Source of the DNA: Alphaproteobacteria bacterium
GTDB taxonomy: Bacteria > Pseudomonadota > Alphaproteobacteria > Rhizobiales > JAJFHR01
Length of the DNA: 48,046 bases
Reading direction: 5' to 3'
Assembly (NCBI GenBank): GCA_024278055.1
Contig: JAJRTY010000031.1
Span: 1 to 48,046 of the forward strand
A model generated the notes under the pieces. That model ran no database searches, had not been told where the DNA came from, and was given only the letters and a program-made list of their open reading frames with translations. Every line of letters starts with the position of its first letter. Position 1 is the stretch's first letter. The translations under genes were made by a program, and so were the position numbers. Of the stretch, positions 12,306 to 21,676 are shown in pieces.

Positions 12306-13901
12306 GTGAAAACACTATCAAAACTACTAACCGGAGTGGCAATTGCCGTGGCTATGGCCACTGTGCCCGTAACTGCCAAGCCTTTTAAATGGGCGTTTCA
12401 GGGAGATGCGCAGGGTCTTGACCCACATGGGTTGAATGAAACATTTTCCCTTGGATTTCTGGGAAATGTCTATGAAGGTATGACGGCTTATGACGGCAAT
12501 CTTCAATTGGTTCCTGCTCTTGCCACGTCATGGAAAACCATCAGCCCAACGGTATGGCTGGTTAAATTGCGTGAAGGTGTGAAGTTTCACAATGGCAATG
12601 ATTTTAATGCTGATGATGTGATTTTTTCCTGGAAAAGAACCCAGACTGAAGGTTCCGACCAGAAAACCCGCGGCAGTTTGATTTCTGATATCAAAAAGAT
12701 TGACGACTTTACCATTGAATTGCACACAGCCGCACCATTGCCGGTTTTGATGCAGGAGATGACTTTCATTTATATAATGGACAAGGAATGGTCGGAAGCC
12801 AACAATGCTACCAAGGCGGCCAATGTCAAAAATGTCAATGAAGTGGGCTATGCCAACCAGAATGCCAATGGTACCGGTCCTTTCATGGTTGTCGAGCGCC
12901 AGCCTGGCGTTAAAACCACCTTCAAGCGTTTTGACGGTTATTGGAACAAGAACATAAAAACCAATGTCACAAGTGTCGAGTTTACACCGATCAAGGAAGC
13001 CGCAACACGAGTGGCTGCTCTGATTTCAAGGCAGATTGACATGGTTTATCCTGTTCCGGTTCAAGACTGGAAGCGGCTTGAAGATGCCTCTGGAGTTCGG
13101 GCTCTTACCGGACCTGAGGCCCGTACCATATTCCTGGGAATGGATCAGTTCCGCGACGAGCTTTTATATTCGTCCGTCAAGGGTAAGAACCCCTTTAAGG
13201 ATATTCGTGTGCGCAAGGCATTTGCAGCGGCAATCAATCTTGATGCCATCAAGCAGAAAATCATGCGCGGGGCGGCAACGCCTTCCGGCCTGATGGTCGC
13301 ACCTCAGATCAATGGTTTTAATGCCAAGATCAATACTCCTTATAAGTATGATCCGGCAATGTCGAAAAAGCTGTTGGCCGAAGCCGGTTATCCCGATGGC
13401 TTTACCGTAACCATGGACTGCCCCAACAATCGTTATGTAAATGACGAAAAAATCTGTCAGGCAGTTGCCTCAATGCTGGCAAAAGTAGGGGTCAAAATTG
13501 ACCTTCTGGCTCAACCTAAAGCGAAGTATTTCGCCAAGGTTTTAGCCCAGAACAATTATGACACCAGCTTTTACCTCTTGGGTTGGACACCGGGTTCAAT
13601 TGACAGTTACAATGTTTTCCAGAACCTGCTTTCCTGCCAGAACGCCGAAAAGAAAATGGGTGCTTTCAATCTGGGCAATTACTGTAACAAACGCGTGGAC
13701 GAAATTGGTGCCAAGGTGGCGTCTGAAACGGACAAGGCCAAACGTCAGGCTCTGATCGATGAAGGCTTTAAAATCGTTCAGGATGAAGTCGGCTATATTC
13801 CTCTGCATCAACAACCTCTTTCTTGGGGTGCTGGCGATAATATCGAGTTGACCCAGCGTGCGGATAATGTGTTTGATTTACGCAATGTCGTCGTAAAATA
13901 A
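12306..13901 (+). CDS. ABC transporter substrate-binding protein, family 5 (peptide/opine/nickel type)
   Basis: Periplasmic receptor of a Dpp/Opp-type importer, 531 residues, GTG start with a GGGAG ribosome site. A signal peptide covers about residues 1-25 (basic start, VAIAVAMATVPVTAKP). The SBP_bac_5 fold is recognisable from FKWAFQGDAQGLDPHG, YEGMTAYD, PALATSWK, WLVKLREGVKFHNG, FSWKRTQ, and later IRVRKAFAAAINLDAIKQKIMRGAA and LLAEAGYPDGF. The two permeases and the ATPase follow, but a terminator-like hairpin (13914-13969) separates them. That arrangement would give more receptor than membrane components. The substrate cannot be read from sequence. Confidence 0.93.
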   Translation: MKTLSKLLTGVAIAVAMATVPVTAKPFKWAFQGDAQGLDPHGLNETFSLGFLGNVYEGMTAYDGNLQLVPALATSWKTISPTVWLVKLREGVKFHNGNDFNADDVIFSWKRTQTEGSDQKTRGSLISDIKKIDDFTIELHTAAPLPVLMQEMTFIYIMDKEWSEANNATKAANVKNVNEVGYANQNANGTGPFMVVERQPGVKTTFKRFDGYWNKNIKTNVTSVEFTPIKEAATRVAALISRQIDMVYPVPVQDWKRLEDASGVRALTGPEARTIFLGMDQFRDELLYSSVKGKNPFKDIRVRKAFAAAINLDAIKQKIMRGAATPSGLMVAPQINGFNAKINTPYKYDPAMSKKLLAEAGYPDGFTVTMDCPNNRYVNDEKICQAVASMLAKVGVKIDLLAQPKAKYFAKVLAQNNYDTSFYLLGWTPGSIDSYNVFQNLLSCQNAEKKMGAFNLGNYCNKRVDEIGAKVASETDKAKRQALIDEGFKIVQDEVGYIPLHQQPLSWGAGDNIELTQRADNVFDLRNVVVK

Positions 13902-13913
13902 ACAACTATTGAG

Positions 13914-13969
13914 AACGAGCCCTGTTTTACAACCTCATCATGAGAGGAATAGACGGGGCTCGTTTTTTA
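13914..13969 (+). terminator. hairpin with T-run after the binding-protein gene
   Basis: AACGAGCCC (13914-13922) pairs with GGGCTCGTT (13956-13964), followed by T-run 13963-13968. An inner small hairpin (CCTC...GAGG, 13933-13947) sits in the loop. It is probably a partial terminator that attenuates transcription into the downstream permease genes. Confidence 0.7.
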
Positions 13970-14037
13970 AATACACTGATGCGTGTCGGGTTATTCGGGC
14001 ACGCCCTGTCGTCATCCCCGGGGCCGCTTTTTAAAAA

Positions 14038-15021
14038 ATGATAAGTTTTATCGTCAAACGGTTGTTGCAAAGCGCGCTGGTTATGCTGAGCGTTGCCTTT
14101 ATTGCATTTGCGTTATTTCGCTTTGTTGGCGATCCGGTTGCCAATATGGTCGGTCAGGATACGTCTACCGAGGAGCGCATTCAGATACGCAAAGCGCTGG
14201 GGTTGGATGACCCGGTCTATATTCAGTTTCTCAATTTTACCAAAAATGCTGTTCAGGGCGAGTTTGGCAACAGCTTTACTTTAAGGGTGCCGGTTTCCGG
14301 CTTGATGGCGCAGCGATTTCCTGCGACCCTTGAGCTTTCCCTGATTTCGGCAATTCTGGCACTGGCTTTAGGCGTGCCGATGGGGGTTTACACCGCCATT
14401 CATCGAAAAACCCTGCTTTCCAAGGCGTTCATGACCATATCTTTAATGGGCGTTTCCTTGCCAACATTTTTGATCGGCATTTTACTTATATTGATTTTCG
14501 GGGTGATTTTGCGCTGGCTGCCGACATTTGGGCGAGGCGAGGTGGTTGATCTGGGTTGGTGGACAACCGGACTGCTTACAGCCTCGGGTCTTAAAGCTAT
14601 CATCCTGCCGGCAATTACTCTTGGAATTTTCCAGATGACGCTGATCATGCGCCTTGTACGCGCTGAAATGATGGAGGTGTTGCGCACGGACTTTATTAAA
14701 TTCGGTCGCGCCCGCGGCTTGAGTGACCGTTCATTGCAGTTTCGTCATGCCTTGAAAAACACCCTGATACCGGTGATTACCATCACCGGGCTTCAGGTCG
14801 GCTCAATCATAGCTTTTGCCATCATTACCGAAAGTGTGTTCCAGTGGCCGGGCATGGGTCTGTTGTTTATTCAGGCCATCGGCAATGCCGATATTCCGAT
14901 CATGGCAGCTTACCTGGTGTTGATTGCCTTCATTTTTGTATTGATTAATCTTGTGGTTGATATTCTGTATTTTGTAGTTGATCCGCGATTGCGGTCTTCG
15001 TCTGAGAGCGGCCATGAGTAA
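14038..15021 (+). CDS. ABC transporter permease, DppB/OppB type
   Basis: Inner-membrane subunit of the peptide-type importer; 327 residues. It starts MISFIVKRLLQSALVML, typical of the first helix of DppB-like permeases, and has about six membrane segments. The EAA-type loop that docks the ATPase lies near EMMEVLRTDFIKFGRARGLS, and the family end ILYFVVDPRLR is present. The ATG lacks a clear Shine-Dalgarno sequence. Its stop overlaps the start of the next permease by 8 bases. Confidence 0.93.
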   Translation: MISFIVKRLLQSALVMLSVAFIAFALFRFVGDPVANMVGQDTSTEERIQIRKALGLDDPVYIQFLNFTKNAVQGEFGNSFTLRVPVSGLMAQRFPATLELSLISAILALALGVPMGVYTAIHRKTLLSKAFMTISLMGVSLPTFLIGILLILIFGVILRWLPTFGRGEVVDLGWWTTGLLTASGLKAIILPAITLGIFQMTLIMRLVRAEMMEVLRTDFIKFGRARGLSDRSLQFRHALKNTLIPVITITGLQVGSIIAFAIITESVFQWPGMGLLFIQAIGNADIPIMAAYLVLIAFIFVLINLVVDILYFVVDPRLRSSSESGHE

Positions 15022-15991
15022 GCTGGATCACCCCCCTGTTGGAGCCACCCCGGATCAGGAGATCGAGCGTGGTGTCATAGCCGACTTCTTTTTCCGCATT
15101 AGTGACAGTGACCTGTGGTATTCGTTCTGGCATACACCTATCGCTGTCTGCTCCGCCGTTTTGTCTTTGATTCTCATCATCGGGGCCGGTTTTGCCCCTT
15201 TCATTGCACCGTATAACCCGTTTGATCTCGCCAGTCTTGATCTGCTTGATTCAAACCTGCCGCCTACATGGCAGGAAGGTGGCGATCCGCGTTACTGGTT
15301 AGGTACCGATGATCAGGGCCGCGATATTCTGTCGGCGGTGCTTTACGGCTCGAGAATTTCGCTGCTGGTGGGCTTTGCCTCCGTTGCTCTGTCGCTGGTG
15401 GTGGGTGTTGGCCTCGGTCTGGTTTCCGGTTATCTAGGCGGGCGCGTTGATGCAATTATTATGCGTATCGCTGACGTTCAGCTTTCTTTTCCAGCCATCC
15501 TGATAGCGCTGCTGGTGGATGGTGTGGTGCGCAATATCATGCCCAAAGAAGTGCATGAGGAGCTTGCACTTTATGTGATTATATTTGCTATCGCCATATC
15601 GGGCTGGGTGCAATATGCGCGCACCGTGCGTTCTTCGGTGATGGCTGAGAAGGTCAAGGAATATGTTCAGGCCGGACAGGTTATTGGTCTGGGGGCGTGG
15701 GCAATAATGTGGCGGCATATTCTGCCCAATATTCTGGGGCCGGTTTTTGTGATTGCAACGTTGCATCTGGCGCTGGCCATTATCACCGAGGCAACGTTAA
15801 GTTTTCTCGGTGTCGGCTTGCCGCCAACCACACCGTCTTTGGGCACGCTTATCCGTATCGGCAATGAATATCTGTTTTCCGGTGAATGGTGGATCACCAT
15901 TTTCCCCGGTGCAGCTCTCGTTCTTATCGCACTTTCCGTCAATCTGTTCGGTGACTGGCTGCGTGATGCCATCAACCCCAAACTGCTTTAG
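15014..15991 (+). CDS. ABC transporter permease, DppC/OppC type
   Basis: Second inner-membrane subunit of the same importer. The start is placed at ATG 15014 (MSKLDHPPVGATPDQEIERG), which overlaps the previous gene by 8 bases; an upstream in-frame start at 14978 would only add residues overlapping that gene. An N-terminal extension precedes the first membrane helix (AVLSLILIIGAGFAPFIAPY), then the DppC marks YWLGTDDQGRDILSAVLYGSRISL and an EAA loop near EYVQAGQVIGLGAWAIMWRHILPN. It ends FGDWLRDAINPK, as family members do. Confidence 0.93.
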   Translation: MSKLDHPPVGATPDQEIERGVIADFFFRISDSDLWYSFWHTPIAVCSAVLSLILIIGAGFAPFIAPYNPFDLASLDLLDSNLPPTWQEGGDPRYWLGTDDQGRDILSAVLYGSRISLLVGFASVALSLVVGVGLGLVSGYLGGRVDAIIMRIADVQLSFPAILIALLVDGVVRNIMPKEVHEELALYVIIFAIAISGWVQYARTVRSSVMAEKVKEYVQAGQVIGLGAWAIMWRHILPNILGPVFVIATLHLALAIITEATLSFLGVGLPPTTPSLGTLIRIGNEYLFSGEWWITIFPGAALVLIALSVNLFGDWLRDAINPKLL

Positions 15992-15999
15992 GCCTGCCG

Positions 16000-17694
16000 A
16001 TGTCACAATTATTGATTGATAACATCACCGTTGAATTTCCCGGCCGCAAGGGAGATTTCATTGCGGTTGAAAATGTGACGCTTGATTTGCAGGCGGGTGA
16101 AATTCTTGGAGTGGTGGGCGAATCCGGTGCTGGTAAATCAACCGTCGGCAATGCTGTCATCGGGTTGCTGCAAAAGCCGGGGCGGATGATACAGGGGCAG
16201 ATACTGCTTGATGATGAGCGTATAGACGACCTTGATGAAAATCTGATGCGCGCTTTGCGGGGCAAGCGCATCGGTATGATTTTTCAGGATCCGCTAACCT
16301 CGCTGAACCCGCTGGAAACGGTGGCCGAACAATTAATTGAAACCATTGATCTGCATCTAAAGGTGGGCGTGGAAGCTGCGCGCCAGCGGGCGATTGATCT
16401 GTTGGGTCAGGTTGGTATCGACAATGCGGCAGTGCGTTGTGATCAATATCCGCACCAGTTTTCTGGTGGTATGCGTCAGCGCGTCGTCATTGCACTGGCT
16501 TTGTGTGCGGAGCCTGACGTTATTATTGCTGACGAGCCGACAACAGCGCTGGATGTATCTGTTCAGGCGCAAATTCTCGATTTGATGCGCGGCATTTGCC
16601 GCGATCGTAATGTGGGGATGATCCTGATTACCCATGATATGGGGGTGATCGCCGAGGTTACTGACCGTGTGGCGGTGATGTATCGCGGCAGACTGGTTGA
16701 ACTGGGAAAAACCGCGCAGGTTTTAGGCCAGCCCAAACATGATTACACCAAATCGCTGATTTCGGCGGTGCCGCGCTCTGATCGCCGCATCGACCGTTTT
16801 CCGCTGGTTACCTACATTGAAGATGTGGGTGATATGCCCGATATTGACCTCGATGATCACTGGCTTGGTCAAGCGAAGTCTTATGAAAAAAATGATGGTC
16901 CGTTGCTGAAGCTGACAGATTTGTCGATGCGGTTCATAACGCGCCATTCGATCTTTCCCTCCAAGCGGCAATTCCTTACCGCAGTTGACAAAGTGTCGTT
17001 TGATATCGAGCATGGCGAGGTGTTTGGTATTGTCGGTGAAAGTGGTTCAGGCAAATCCACTATTGCACGTATGATTACCGGTATTTATAAGCCAACCGGC
17101 GGTAGAATTGAATTTGCCGGGCAGGATTTGACCGCCATGAAAACGGCGCAGGAAATCAATCCGTGGCGGCGTCAGATGCAGATGGTATTTCAGGACCCGT
17201 TTTCCTCACTCAATGCCCGCATGCGTGTGGCCGATATTGTGGCTGAACCAATTATTTTTCACAAACAAGCCGCATCAAAAGAAGAATGCCGGGAAATTGT
17301 CAATGACCTGCTCGACATTGTCGGACTTGGTAAAATTGCCGCGCGTAAATTCCCGCATGAATTTTCCGGTGGCCAGCGCCAGCGCATTTCAATTGCCCGG
17401 GCTTTGGCGACGCGACCGCGGTTTTTGGTGTGCGATGAACCAACGTCCGCTCTTGATGTGTCCATTCAGGCCAAGGTGCTTAATTTATTAAAAGACCTGC
17501 AGGAAGAACTCGGATTGACCATGATGTTCATTTCCCATGACCTGCCCGTTATCCGGCAGATGTGCGATCGGGTTATGGTGATGAAAGACGGCAAGCTGTG
17601 TGAAATTGCGGCGACCGAAGATTTGTTCAAAAATCCCCAACATGACTATTCACGTCACCTGCTCGACCTGATACCAAAATTTGGCGCCAGCTGA
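16000..17694 (+). CDS. peptide ABC transporter, fused double ATPase (DppD-DppF)
   Basis: A single 564-residue chain holds both ATPase domains of the importer, which powers uptake at the cytoplasmic membrane face. Domain 1: Walker A GESGAGKST (about 39-47), Q-loop IFQDPLTSLNPLETV, signature FSGGMRQRV, Walker B VIIADEPTTALD. Domain 2: Walker A GESGSGKST (about 347-355), Q-loop VFQDPFSSLNARM, signature FSGGQRQRISIARAL, Walker [13 protein letters not shown]. Both are intact. The domain linker includes the oligopeptide-type C-terminal extension of domain 1. The gene starts 8 bases after the permease and is the last of the operon; the convergent phosphatase gene begins 10 bases beyond. Confidence 0.95.
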   Translation: MSQLLIDNITVEFPGRKGDFIAVENVTLDLQAGEILGVVGESGAGKSTVGNAVIGLLQKPGRMIQGQILLDDERIDDLDENLMRALRGKRIGMIFQDPLTSLNPLETVAEQLIETIDLHLKVGVEAARQRAIDLLGQVGIDNAAVRCDQYPHQFSGGMRQRVVIALALCAEPDVIIADEPTTALDVSVQAQILDLMRGICRDRNVGMILITHDMGVIAEVTDRVAVMYRGRLVELGKTAQVLGQPKHDYTKSLISAVPRSDRRIDRFPLVTYIEDVGDMPDIDLDDHWLGQAKSYEKNDGPLLKLTDLSMRFITRHSIFPSKRQFLTAVDKVSFDIEHGEVFGIVGESGSGKSTIARMITGIYKPTGGRIEFAGQDLTAMKTAQEINPWRRQMQMVFQDPFSSLNARMRVADIVAEPIIFHKQAASKEECREIVNDLLDIVGLGKIAARKFPHEFSGGQRQRISIARALATRPRFLVCDEPTSALDVSIQAKVLNLLKDLQEELGLTMMFISHDLPVIRQMCDRVMVMKDGKLCEIAATEDLFKNPQHDYSRHLLDLIPKFGAS

Positions 17695-17704
17695 AAATTT
17701 AAAC

Positions 17705-18484
17705 TCAAGATGAAAAAATTGCGATGGCCTGTTCGTGCAGGCGCTTGTCGCCACAGGCGACAAACCTGTCACCGGAGGATTTGGTCAATCTGTCACCGCG
17801 CCAGTCGGTGACGATACCACCGGCCCCTTCAATGACGGGGATTAACGGCAGATAATCGTGAATGTCGAAGGCGACATCAAAGCCGATGTCAATGCGCCCG
17901 GTTGCTATTTGTGCATACGCCATGCAACTGCCACCATAGACATTGAGCTTGGTTGCCGCTTTTATGCGCTCCAGGTAGGGGCGATCCTCTACGCTATAAA
18001 AATCCGGGTTGCTGGTCGACATCATGGCTTGAGAAAGCTCAGCACAGGCCCTGGTGCTTACCTGAGTACCATTACGAGTGGTAGGGGCATTGTGCCAACC
18101 AATCCAGCGCTCCCGCGTCATCGGAATGTCAATAACACCCAGAACGGGAACGCCGTTATGCAGCAAGCCAAGTAAGGTACCAAACACCGGAAAACCGGCG
18201 AGGAAAGGCAGGGTGCCGTCAATCGGGTCGATGGTCCAGGCGAGTTCGGCATCAACGTTGGTGTCGTCGCGTTCCTCGCCCAGAATGCCGTGATCGGGAT
18301 GGGCATTGAGGATGATCTCGCGAATGCAATCTTCCACCGCCTCATCAACCGTGGTCACCGGGCTGCCATCGCCTTTGATTTCTGTATCAAAAGGTTTGGT
18401 GCCAATTTCGCGGATAAGGCTGCCGCTGGCATCCAGCATACGTTCGGCGCTGTCAGCAAGAAAACGGAAATCCTGAGCATTCAT
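17705..18484 (-). CDS. inositol-monophosphatase-family phosphatase (HisN-like)
   Basis: Mg-dependent phosphomonoesterase of 259 residues. It has the metal-binding sites GEE (Glu70), the family motif DPIDGT (86-91), and the C-terminal FDIHDYLPLIPVIEGAGG (normally WD in this motif, here HD). The overall form resembles HisN-type histidinol-phosphate phosphatases, but the gene is not with other his genes. It overlaps homoserine dehydrogenase by ATGA (18481-18484) at the end of an amino-acid transport operon. A phosphorylated amino alcohol or amino acid such as histidinol phosphate or O-phosphohomoserine is therefore a possible substrate (inference). Confidence 0.85.
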   Translation of the reverse strand: MNAQDFRFLADSAERMLDASGSLIREIGTKPFDTEIKGDGSPVTTVDEAVEDCIREIILNAHPDHGILGEERDDTNVDAELAWTIDPIDGTLPFLAGFPVFGTLLGLLHNGVPVLGVIDIPMTRERWIGWHNAPTTRNGTQVSTRACAELSQAMMSTSNPDFYSVEDRPYLERIKAATKLNVYGGSCMAYAQIATGRIDIGFDVAFDIHDYLPLIPVIEGAGGIVTDWRGDRLTKSSGDRFVACGDKRLHEQAIAIFSS

Positions 18485-19524
18485 TTTTTCTTCCTTACTA
18501 CGTTATTTTCCGGCTGTGCGGAAAAGATGTGGACGGCATCTCGCAACATTGAAGCTGCTGTCGGTATGGGTTCACGCTCCCAAAGTTTGTAATAGTGGAT
18601 GCCGAATATATCCGTGTGCATTTCAACAGCCATTTCCCAGCCCTGGCATTGGGCGAGAAAATCTGTTGATGGTAAAACCACCGGAGATACGGAGTATTGA
18701 TCATTTTCGGCGCGGGCAATCAGTTTTATCGAATTTCCCTTTTGCTTTTCGCTGAGCAGGAAATCGGGTGTGATATTGCTAATTCCGGTAACTGTAATAT
18801 CGTCAAGTGAGATGTTGGCCTGCATGATTGAATTGACAATAATCAATAATTTATTGGCGCTGTCCCATCCCTCTACATCCAGGGAGGGATCAGCCTCAGC
18901 TATGCCGCGTCTTTGCGCTTCAGCCAGGGCATCATCATAAGAGGCCGCTTCAGTCATTTGATCGAGTACAAAGTTGCTGGTTGCGTTAAAAACACCACGA
19001 AGTTTGAGGATGTCACCGGCGATAAAGTCGCGTTGCCCGATATTGAGGACCGGCAGACCGCCGCAGACTGTGGCACTATATTTCAGGCCGGCATGATTTT
19101 CGTTGGCCAGTTTGTGCAATTCATTATAGGCAACGACAATGGGTCCCTTGTTGGCCAGAACAACGGAAATTCCCTGCCTCAGTGCTTGACGAGTAACAAC
19201 AAGACCGGGACCTCCGGTTTTCAAGTTAACCGGAGAAGCTTCGAAAACAAGCTCACAAGCACAAGCGCACAAGGCATCTGATGCAGTCTGCCCGGGTAAA
19301 GCGCCGTCAAAATCTATTGCACGTCTGCCGGATGCTTTTGCCGATACGATAGCCGATGGATCAAAACCTTCAGTGTTAGAGGCAACGCCACTGCTGTCGG
19401 CAATCAGGACAATCTTAAATTCAACACCATAGTCACGCGCCAGCCGTTCGCGCTTTTGAGCAAGGATGTTCAGTAAACGGCGATTAACACTGCCCAGCCC
19501 GACTATGGCGGTTTTTATCTCCAC
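18481..19524 (-). CDS. homoserine dehydrogenase, short form without ACT domain
   Basis: NAD(P)-dependent oxidoreductase interconverting homoserine and aspartate semialdehyde. N-terminal Rossmann motif AIVGLGSVNRRLL (6-18). The NK pair is in VLANKGPIV, then YSATVCGGLPVL, GVFNATSNFVLDQM and the catalytic stretch AEADPSLDVEGWDSANK. It is 347 residues and ends without the regulatory ACT domain of the biosynthetic enzyme, suggesting a catabolic or specialised role. The start is GTG 19524 with a weak AGG site. It lies 10 bases after the ABC ATPase gene and overlaps the phosphatase gene. Confidence 0.88.
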   Translation of the reverse strand: MEIKTAIVGLGSVNRRLLNILAQKRERLARDYGVEFKIVLIADSSGVASNTEGFDPSAIVSAKASGRRAIDFDGALPGQTASDALCACACELVFEASPVNLKTGGPGLVVTRQALRQGISVVLANKGPIVVAYNELHKLANENHAGLKYSATVCGGLPVLNIGQRDFIAGDILKLRGVFNATSNFVLDQMTEAASYDDALAEAQRRGIAEADPSLDVEGWDSANKLLIIVNSIMQANISLDDITVTGISNITPDFLLSEKQKGNSIKLIARAENDQYSVSPVVLPSTDFLAQCQGWEMAVEMHTDIFGIHYYKLWEREPIPTAASMLRDAVHIFSAQPENNVVRKKK

Positions 19525-19534
19525 GTTCTTTTAC

Positions 19535-20287
19535 CTAGTGGGTTAGTATCTGGCTCAAAAACAATCGGGTGCGCTCGCTTTTGGGGTTTTCAAAAAACTC
19601 AATCGGCGGGTTCATTTCGACAATTTCGCCTTCGTCCATGAACACCACTTTATCAGCAACCGAGCGGGTAAATCCCATTTCATGGGTGACCACAATCATG
19701 GTCATACCTTCTTCTGCCAGATCGGTCATAACGTCAAGAACCTCCGAAATCATCTCCGGGTCAAGCGCTGATGTGGGTTCGTCAAACAACATGATTTCCG
19801 GATTCATGCACAAGGCGCGGGCGATAGCTACGCGCTGCTGTTGGCCGCCGGAAAGCTGGGCCGGATATTTGTCGGCCTGATCAGCAATGCGCACACGGGT
19901 TAAGAATTTCATGGCAATTTCGTGAGCTTCGGGCTTGGGCGTGTTGCGCACCAGGCGCGGGGCGAGCATCAGATTATCGACAATCTTCAAGTGAGGAAAA
20001 AGATTGAAACTTTGAAAAACCATACCGACTTCGCGCCGCACCGCATCGATATCTTTTTCGGATTCGGTCAGTTCGTTGCCGTTGACGATGATGCGGCCGC
20101 TGTTGTGTTCTTCGAGGCGGTTTATGCAGCGGATCATGGTCGATTTACCCGAGCCCGATGGGCCACACACCACGACCTTTTCGCCTTTGACAACGGTCAG
20201 GTTGATATCTTTCAGGGCTTGAAATTTGCCAAAAAACTTGGCGACATTTTCAAGAATGATTATCGGTTGGCCTTCATCTGCTGTCAT
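19535..20287 (-). CDS. polar amino-acid ABC transporter ATPase (GlnQ/HisP type)
   Basis: Cytoplasmic ATPase of a PAAT-family importer, 250 residues. It has the Walker A motif GPSGSGKST (about 39-47), the Q-loop [16 protein letters not shown], the signature [15 protein letters not shown], Walker [16 protein letters not shown], and the H-loop [14 protein letters not shown], all intact. It starts 1 base after the permease stop and is the fifth gene of the operon. Confidence 0.95.
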   Translation of the reverse strand: MTADEGQPIIILENVAKFFGKFQALKDINLTVVKGEKVVVCGPSGSGKSTMIRCINRLEEHNSGRIIVNGNELTESEKDIDAVRREVGMVFQSFNLFPHLKIVDNLMLAPRLVRNTPKPEAHEIAMKFLTRVRIADQADKYPAQLSGGQQQRVAIARALCMNPEIMLFDEPTSALDPEMISEVLDVMTDLAEEGMTMIVVTHEMGFTRSVADKVVFMDEGEIVEMNPPIEFFENPKSERTRLFLSQILTH

Positions 20288-20288
20288 G

Positions 20289-20984
20289 TCAGGCTTCTTT
20301 CCTCAAATACCGGCTCATATATCTCTCAAACCGGCCAAAACTCTTTTGAATAATCAGTGTCAAGACCATGTAAATCACTGCCAGTGAGATAAAGACCTCA
20401 TAAGGTGCAAATGTGTCTGCAACAATTGTGCGGGCGATCCCCATCATGTCCAGCAAAGTAATGGTGCTGGCCAGGGCAGTTGCCTTCATCAGGGAGACGA
20501 TATCATTGCTGTAGGCGGGTATTGCCAGGCGTACGGCGATGGGGGTGGTAACATAGATAAACCTTTGGCGCACCGATAATCCCAAAGCCGAACCCGCTTC
20601 ATGTAATCCGCGTGGAACACCGAGGAGGCCGCCGCGCAGGATTTCGGAAACATAGGCTCCGGTATTGAGCGACAGGGCAAGGATGGCACAGCCATAAGGT
20701 TCGCGTAAAACCGGCCAGAAAACACTTTCGCGGATGAATTCAAATTGCGGCAGCCCGTGGTAGATGATGAATATCTGAACCAGAATGGGCGTGCCGCGAA
20801 AGATGTAGATATAGACGATTGCCGGCCACTGTAGATACCATCTGCCACTGATGCGCATAAGCAGAAGGAGGATCGCCAGTATGGTTCCCAGAAATGCGGA
20901 AATAAACAGCAGTTCCAGTGTCAGGCGGAGGCCGAGCAGCATTTTCGGGATGCTGTCAATGATCAGTGGAAAATCAACAATCAT
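20289..20984 (-). CDS. polar amino-acid ABC transporter permease (second)
   Basis: HisM/GlnP-type inner-membrane subunit of 231 residues with about five helices. The family marks are [40 protein letters not shown] and the ATPase-docking EAA loop [12 protein letters not shown]. Its ATG overlaps the stop of the previous permease as ATGA (20981-20984), so the two are translationally coupled in heterodimer stoichiometry. Confidence 0.94.
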   Translation of the reverse strand: MIVDFPLIIDSIPKMLLGLRLTLELLFISAFLGTILAILLLLMRISGRWYLQWPAIVYIYIFRGTPILVQIFIIYHGLPQFEFIRESVFWPVLREPYGCAILALSLNTGAYVSEILRGGLLGVPRGLHEAGSALGLSVRQRFIYVTTPIAVRLAIPAYSNDIVSLMKATALASTITLLDMMGIARTIVADTFAPYEVFISLAVIYMVLTLIIQKSFGRFERYMSRYLRKEA

Positions 20985-21676
20985 CGCCCTTGCTCCAGAT
21001 GCCTGTTGGCGTATTTTTCAAGCCCCATGACGCTTAAGGTAATGATGGATGAAAACGACAGGTAGATGAGGCCCACCATAATGTACATGGTGAAGGGTTT
21101 GCCGGTGGTGGCCATCGCCTGTTCGGCGACAAACAGGGTTTCATTAAGGCCAATGATGGAAATAAGGGCTGTGTCCTTGATCAGCGATAACATGTGATTG
21201 CCAAAAGGGGGCAGGGCAATACGCCACATTTCGGGGATTTGAATATAGACAAATGTTTGGAAACTGGAGATACCAAGGGCTCGGGCGGCCTCGATCTGAC
21301 CTGGATCAACACCGAGAAAAGCACCGCGAAATGTTTCGGTGGCATAAGCGCCGACAACGAGAGCTATGGCTAAAGAGCCAATCCAGAACGGCGGAATGTC
21401 GAGAAATTTAACGCTCGGGTCGAAAAACTGGGCAATATTGGTGAGGGCGATTGCGGCGCCATAATACATCAATAACAACACCAGAATTTCCGGGACACCT
21501 CGAAAAATCACGGTATATGCGGCAGCAATTTTATTGGCGATACGGTTCCTGGAAAGTTTGGCGCCGGCACCTATGAGGCCGAACAGGACCATGAGAAACA
21601 GGGAGACAATGAAAACCTGGGCAACGACAACCGAGCCCCAGAAAAAATCATCGCCCCACCCCGAAAGCGCTTCCAC
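20981..21676 (-). CDS. polar amino-acid ABC transporter permease (first)
   Basis: HisQ-type subunit of 231 residues. It starts GTG 21676 behind a good GAGG site (MEALSGWGDDFFWGSVVVAQ). It has VIFRGVPEILVLLLMYYG, VVGAYATETFRGAFLGV and the EAA loop QIEAARALGIS. The reading frame of the upstream binding protein runs about 106 bases into this gene in another frame, which is unusual. Confidence 0.93.
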   Translation of the reverse strand: MEALSGWGDDFFWGSVVVAQVFIVSLFLMVLFGLIGAGAKLSRNRIANKIAAAYTVIFRGVPEILVLLLMYYGAAIALTNIAQFFDPSVKFLDIPPFWIGSLAIALVVGAYATETFRGAFLGVDPGQIEAARALGISSFQTFVYIQIPEMWRIALPPFGNHMLSLIKDTALISIIGLNETLFVAEQAMATTGKPFTMYIMVGLIYLSFSSIITLSVMGLEKYANRHLEQGR